A stretch of DNA of 64,000 nucleotides from Cytophagales bacterium UBA2561 (lineage in GTDB: Bacteria; Bacteroidota; Bacteroidia; Cytophagales; Thermoflexibacteraceae): NCBI GenBank assembly GCA_002340355.1, contig DDLX01000028.1:558001-622000 (forward strand). Reading direction: 5' to 3'. The position numbers and the translations under genes were made by a program. The notes under the pieces are model-generated. The model saw only the letters and a program-made list of their open reading frames with translations, had not been told where the DNA came from and did no database searches. Positions 62,615 to 64,000 of this stretch are shown here, piece by piece; the stretch's first letter is position 1; the number at the start of each line of letters is the position of its first letter.

Positions 62615-63109
62615 TTAATCTAATCCACGAATACGATCACCAAATGTATTACTAACATCGTGAAAAGCCCATTTGAGGACTTCAAAATAAACTGTAGTAT
62701 CGGTATCATAAACTCCTTCAAGGCTATGAATTTTTTGGTGTAAAATATCTAATAATTCTGAGTTACTTCGGCACATTAAATTCATCTCCAAGTCATATCT
62801 GCCCGAAGTAATCGCCAAAAAAGAGACCTCTTCAATCTCAAGTAATTTTTTGCAAACCGACTTGAGTTTATCCGCAGGTTTAACTTGTATATCTACTCGT
62901 GCATAAGCATGGTATCCCGTTTGCGTAGGATCTGTCCAACCAATGATATGTAAGACTTTTTCTTGAACCATACGATTATAACGATTACGTATCGTATTGA
63001 CTGCCATGCCCATCTCTTCGGCAATATCCGTAAACGATTTTCGCCCATCTTTGCTCAAATGTGCTAAAATTTCTAAATCTTGTTTATCTAAAGTTGCCGA
63101 TTCCATCAT
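62615..63109 (-). CDS. Lrp/AsnC-family transcriptional regulator
   Basis: 164 residues. The N-terminal winged helix-turn-helix reads LDKQDLEILAHLSKDGRKSF and SDIAEEMG-like TDIAEEMGMAVNTIRNRYNRM. The C-terminal RAM/ligand domain (about 70-150) has FLAITSGRYDLEMNLMC. Lrp-type proteins form octamers and respond to amino acids; the effector is unknown. A second ATG one codon later is possible. It lies 110 bp downstream of uvrA on the same strand. Confidence 0.92.
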   Translation of the reverse strand: MMESATLDKQDLEILAHLSKDGRKSFTDIAEEMGMAVNTIRNRYNRMVQEKVLHIIGWTDPTQTGYHAYARVDIQVKPADKLKSVCKKLLEIEEVSFLAITSGRYDLEMNLMCRSNSELLDILHQKIHSLEGVYDTDTTVYFEVLKWAFHDVSNTFGDRIRGLD

Positions 63110-63219
63110 TATTATAGGAGGGTATTAGTTTCTAGGAGATTCAAAAGTAAACTGAAAATTTTGCATTTCCTGTAAACATTCAAATTATTTTTCATTTATG
63201 AAGCACTAACTAAATCAGT

Positions 63220-64000
63220 TCAATCATGTAATTCCATTTTCAGAAAACGAGCTGTATGACTTTTAGAATACTGAGCTACTTTCTCGGGTGTTCCTTCAAC
63301 AATAATTTGTCCACCTGCTTCGCCACCTTCATATCCCAAATCAATAATGTGATCAGCTACTTTAATTACATCTAAATTATGTTCAATAACTAAAACAGTA
63401 TTCCCTTTATGAACTAATTTATTTAAAACATTCAATAAATGTTGGATATCTTGAAAATGTAAGCCTGTTGTCGGTTCATCTAAAATATAAAAAGTTTTCC
63501 CTGTATCCCTTTTCGATAATTCCGTAGCTAATTTAACTCGTTGGGCTTCCCCGCCTGATAAAGTAGTGGCGTGCTGTCCAAGTGTAATATAACCTAATCC
63601 AACATCATAAAGAGTTTGTACTTTTCGAAGAATTTTAGGATGGTTTTCAAAAAAGTCTAACGCATTTTCAACGGTCATATCCAATACGTCTGAAATGGAT
63701 TTTCCTTTATAACGCACTTCTAAAGTTTCTCTATTATACCGTTTGCCTTTACAGGTATTGCACTCAACTAAGACATCAGGTAAGAAGTCCATTTCGATAG
63801 TTTTTTTGCCACCTCCTTGGCAGTCTTCACATCGTCCACCCTTGACATTAAAGGAAAAACGACCTGGTTTATAACCTCGAATTTTAGCTTCGGGCAAATC
63901 ACTAAATAATTTACGAATATCGGTAAACATTCCTGTATAAGTCGCAGGATTTGAACGAGGGGTTCGACCAATTGGAGACTGATCTATTTCAATAACCTTA
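63220..64000 (-). CDS. uvrA: Excinuclease ABC subunit A, C-terminal part (cut by window edge)
   Basis: About 260 C-terminal residues; the gene continues past the right edge, where the frame is open (KVIEIDQSPIGRTPRSNPATY). UvrA recognises bulky DNA lesions with UvrB in nucleotide excision repair. Visible are the zinc-finger Cys pairs CEDCQGGG and CNTCKGKRY, the ABC signature LSGGEAQRVKLATEL, Walker B YILDEPTTGLHFQD, and the end VIEHNLDVIKVADHIIDLG. The internal ATG at 63930 is not the start. Confidence 0.97.
   Translation of the reverse strand, partial: KVIEIDQSPIGRTPRSNPATYTGMFTDIRKLFSDLPEAKIRGYKPGRFSFNVKGGRCEDCQGGGKKTIEMDFLPDVLVECNTCKGKRYNRETLEVRYKGKSISDVLDMTVENALDFFENHPKILRKVQTLYDVGLGYITLGQHATTLSGGEAQRVKLATELSKRDTGKTFYILDEPTTGLHFQDIQHLLNVLNKLVHKGNTVLVIEHNLDVIKVADHIIDLGYEGGEAGGQIIVEGTPEKVAQYSKSHTARFLKMELHD

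Noticed and set aside
1..64000. tRNA or rRNA genes
   Set aside because: No T-loop-type GGTTCGAATCC arms with matching acceptor stems and no rRNA-like stretch were recognised in the intergenic regions.

Overview
The window is an AT-rich chromosomal segment from a member of the Bacteroidota, most likely the order Cytophagales. The evidence is a PorP/SprF-type outer-membrane protein of the gliding/type IX secretion group, an OtsA-OtsB fusion, a SufT/SufE pair, a fused acyl-CoA mutase (IcmF), and large TIR/leucine-rich-repeat proteins. Shine-Dalgarno sequences are weak or absent, as is usual in this phylum. The species cannot be named from sequence alone. No rRNA, tRNA or CRISPR array was seen. 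Both ends are cut inside genes: cysD on the left and uvrA on the right, both on the minus strand.

Layout. 0-8 kb: start of cysD, then a divergent PfaA-like polyketide/polyunsaturated fatty acid synthase (KS-MAT-ACP x3-KR-DH) that is split into two frames exactly at a run of ten A. 8-11 kb: small STAS-like protein, metallophosphoesterase, XRE regulator, secreted esterase. 11-15.6 kb: triple-TIR/leucine-rich-repeat membrane protein with a glycerophosphodiesterase 5 bp behind it, then a cupin. 15.7-32.5 kb: mostly housekeeping and envelope genes (HDAC-family hydrolase, trehalose synthase/phosphatase, glmS, polytopic membrane protein plus PorP/SprF, phenylalanine hydroxylase, subtilase, dxs, and a large secreted HExxH/propeller/barrel protein). 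32.5-36.6 kb: a decayed or fast-evolving stretch with a truncated TPR protein, a 39-residue secreted peptide, a frameshifted secreted protein and an NTF2-like protein. 36.7-44.1 kb: TSUP permease, thioredoxin, IcmF, a second STAS-like protein, bacilliredoxin, SufT and SufE.

44.2-54.1 kb is the accessory region. It holds a second triple-TIR protein, a PD-(D/E)XK transposase/nuclease gene flanked by a 64-bp direct repeat of the TIR gene start, a leucine-rich-repeat pseudogene with three lesions, a perfect 44-bp palindrome, a glutamine amidotransferase, and a single-polypeptide type IIG restriction-modification enzyme. It looks like a small defence/rearrangement island. 54.2-64 kb returns to ordinary genes: hybrid histidine kinase, methyltransferase, alpha/beta hydrolase, polyprenyl synthase, folE, SpoIIE-type phosphatase, Lrp regulator and uvrA.

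The most notable points are the A10 junction in the PfaA-like synthase with a terminator-like hairpin just beyond it, the repeated TIR-plus-linker architecture in two paralogues, the duplicated TIR start around the PD-(D/E)XK gene, and a dispersed palindromic repeat family. Several frame breaks lie at homopolymers, so base-calling error must be excluded before reading biology into any one of them.
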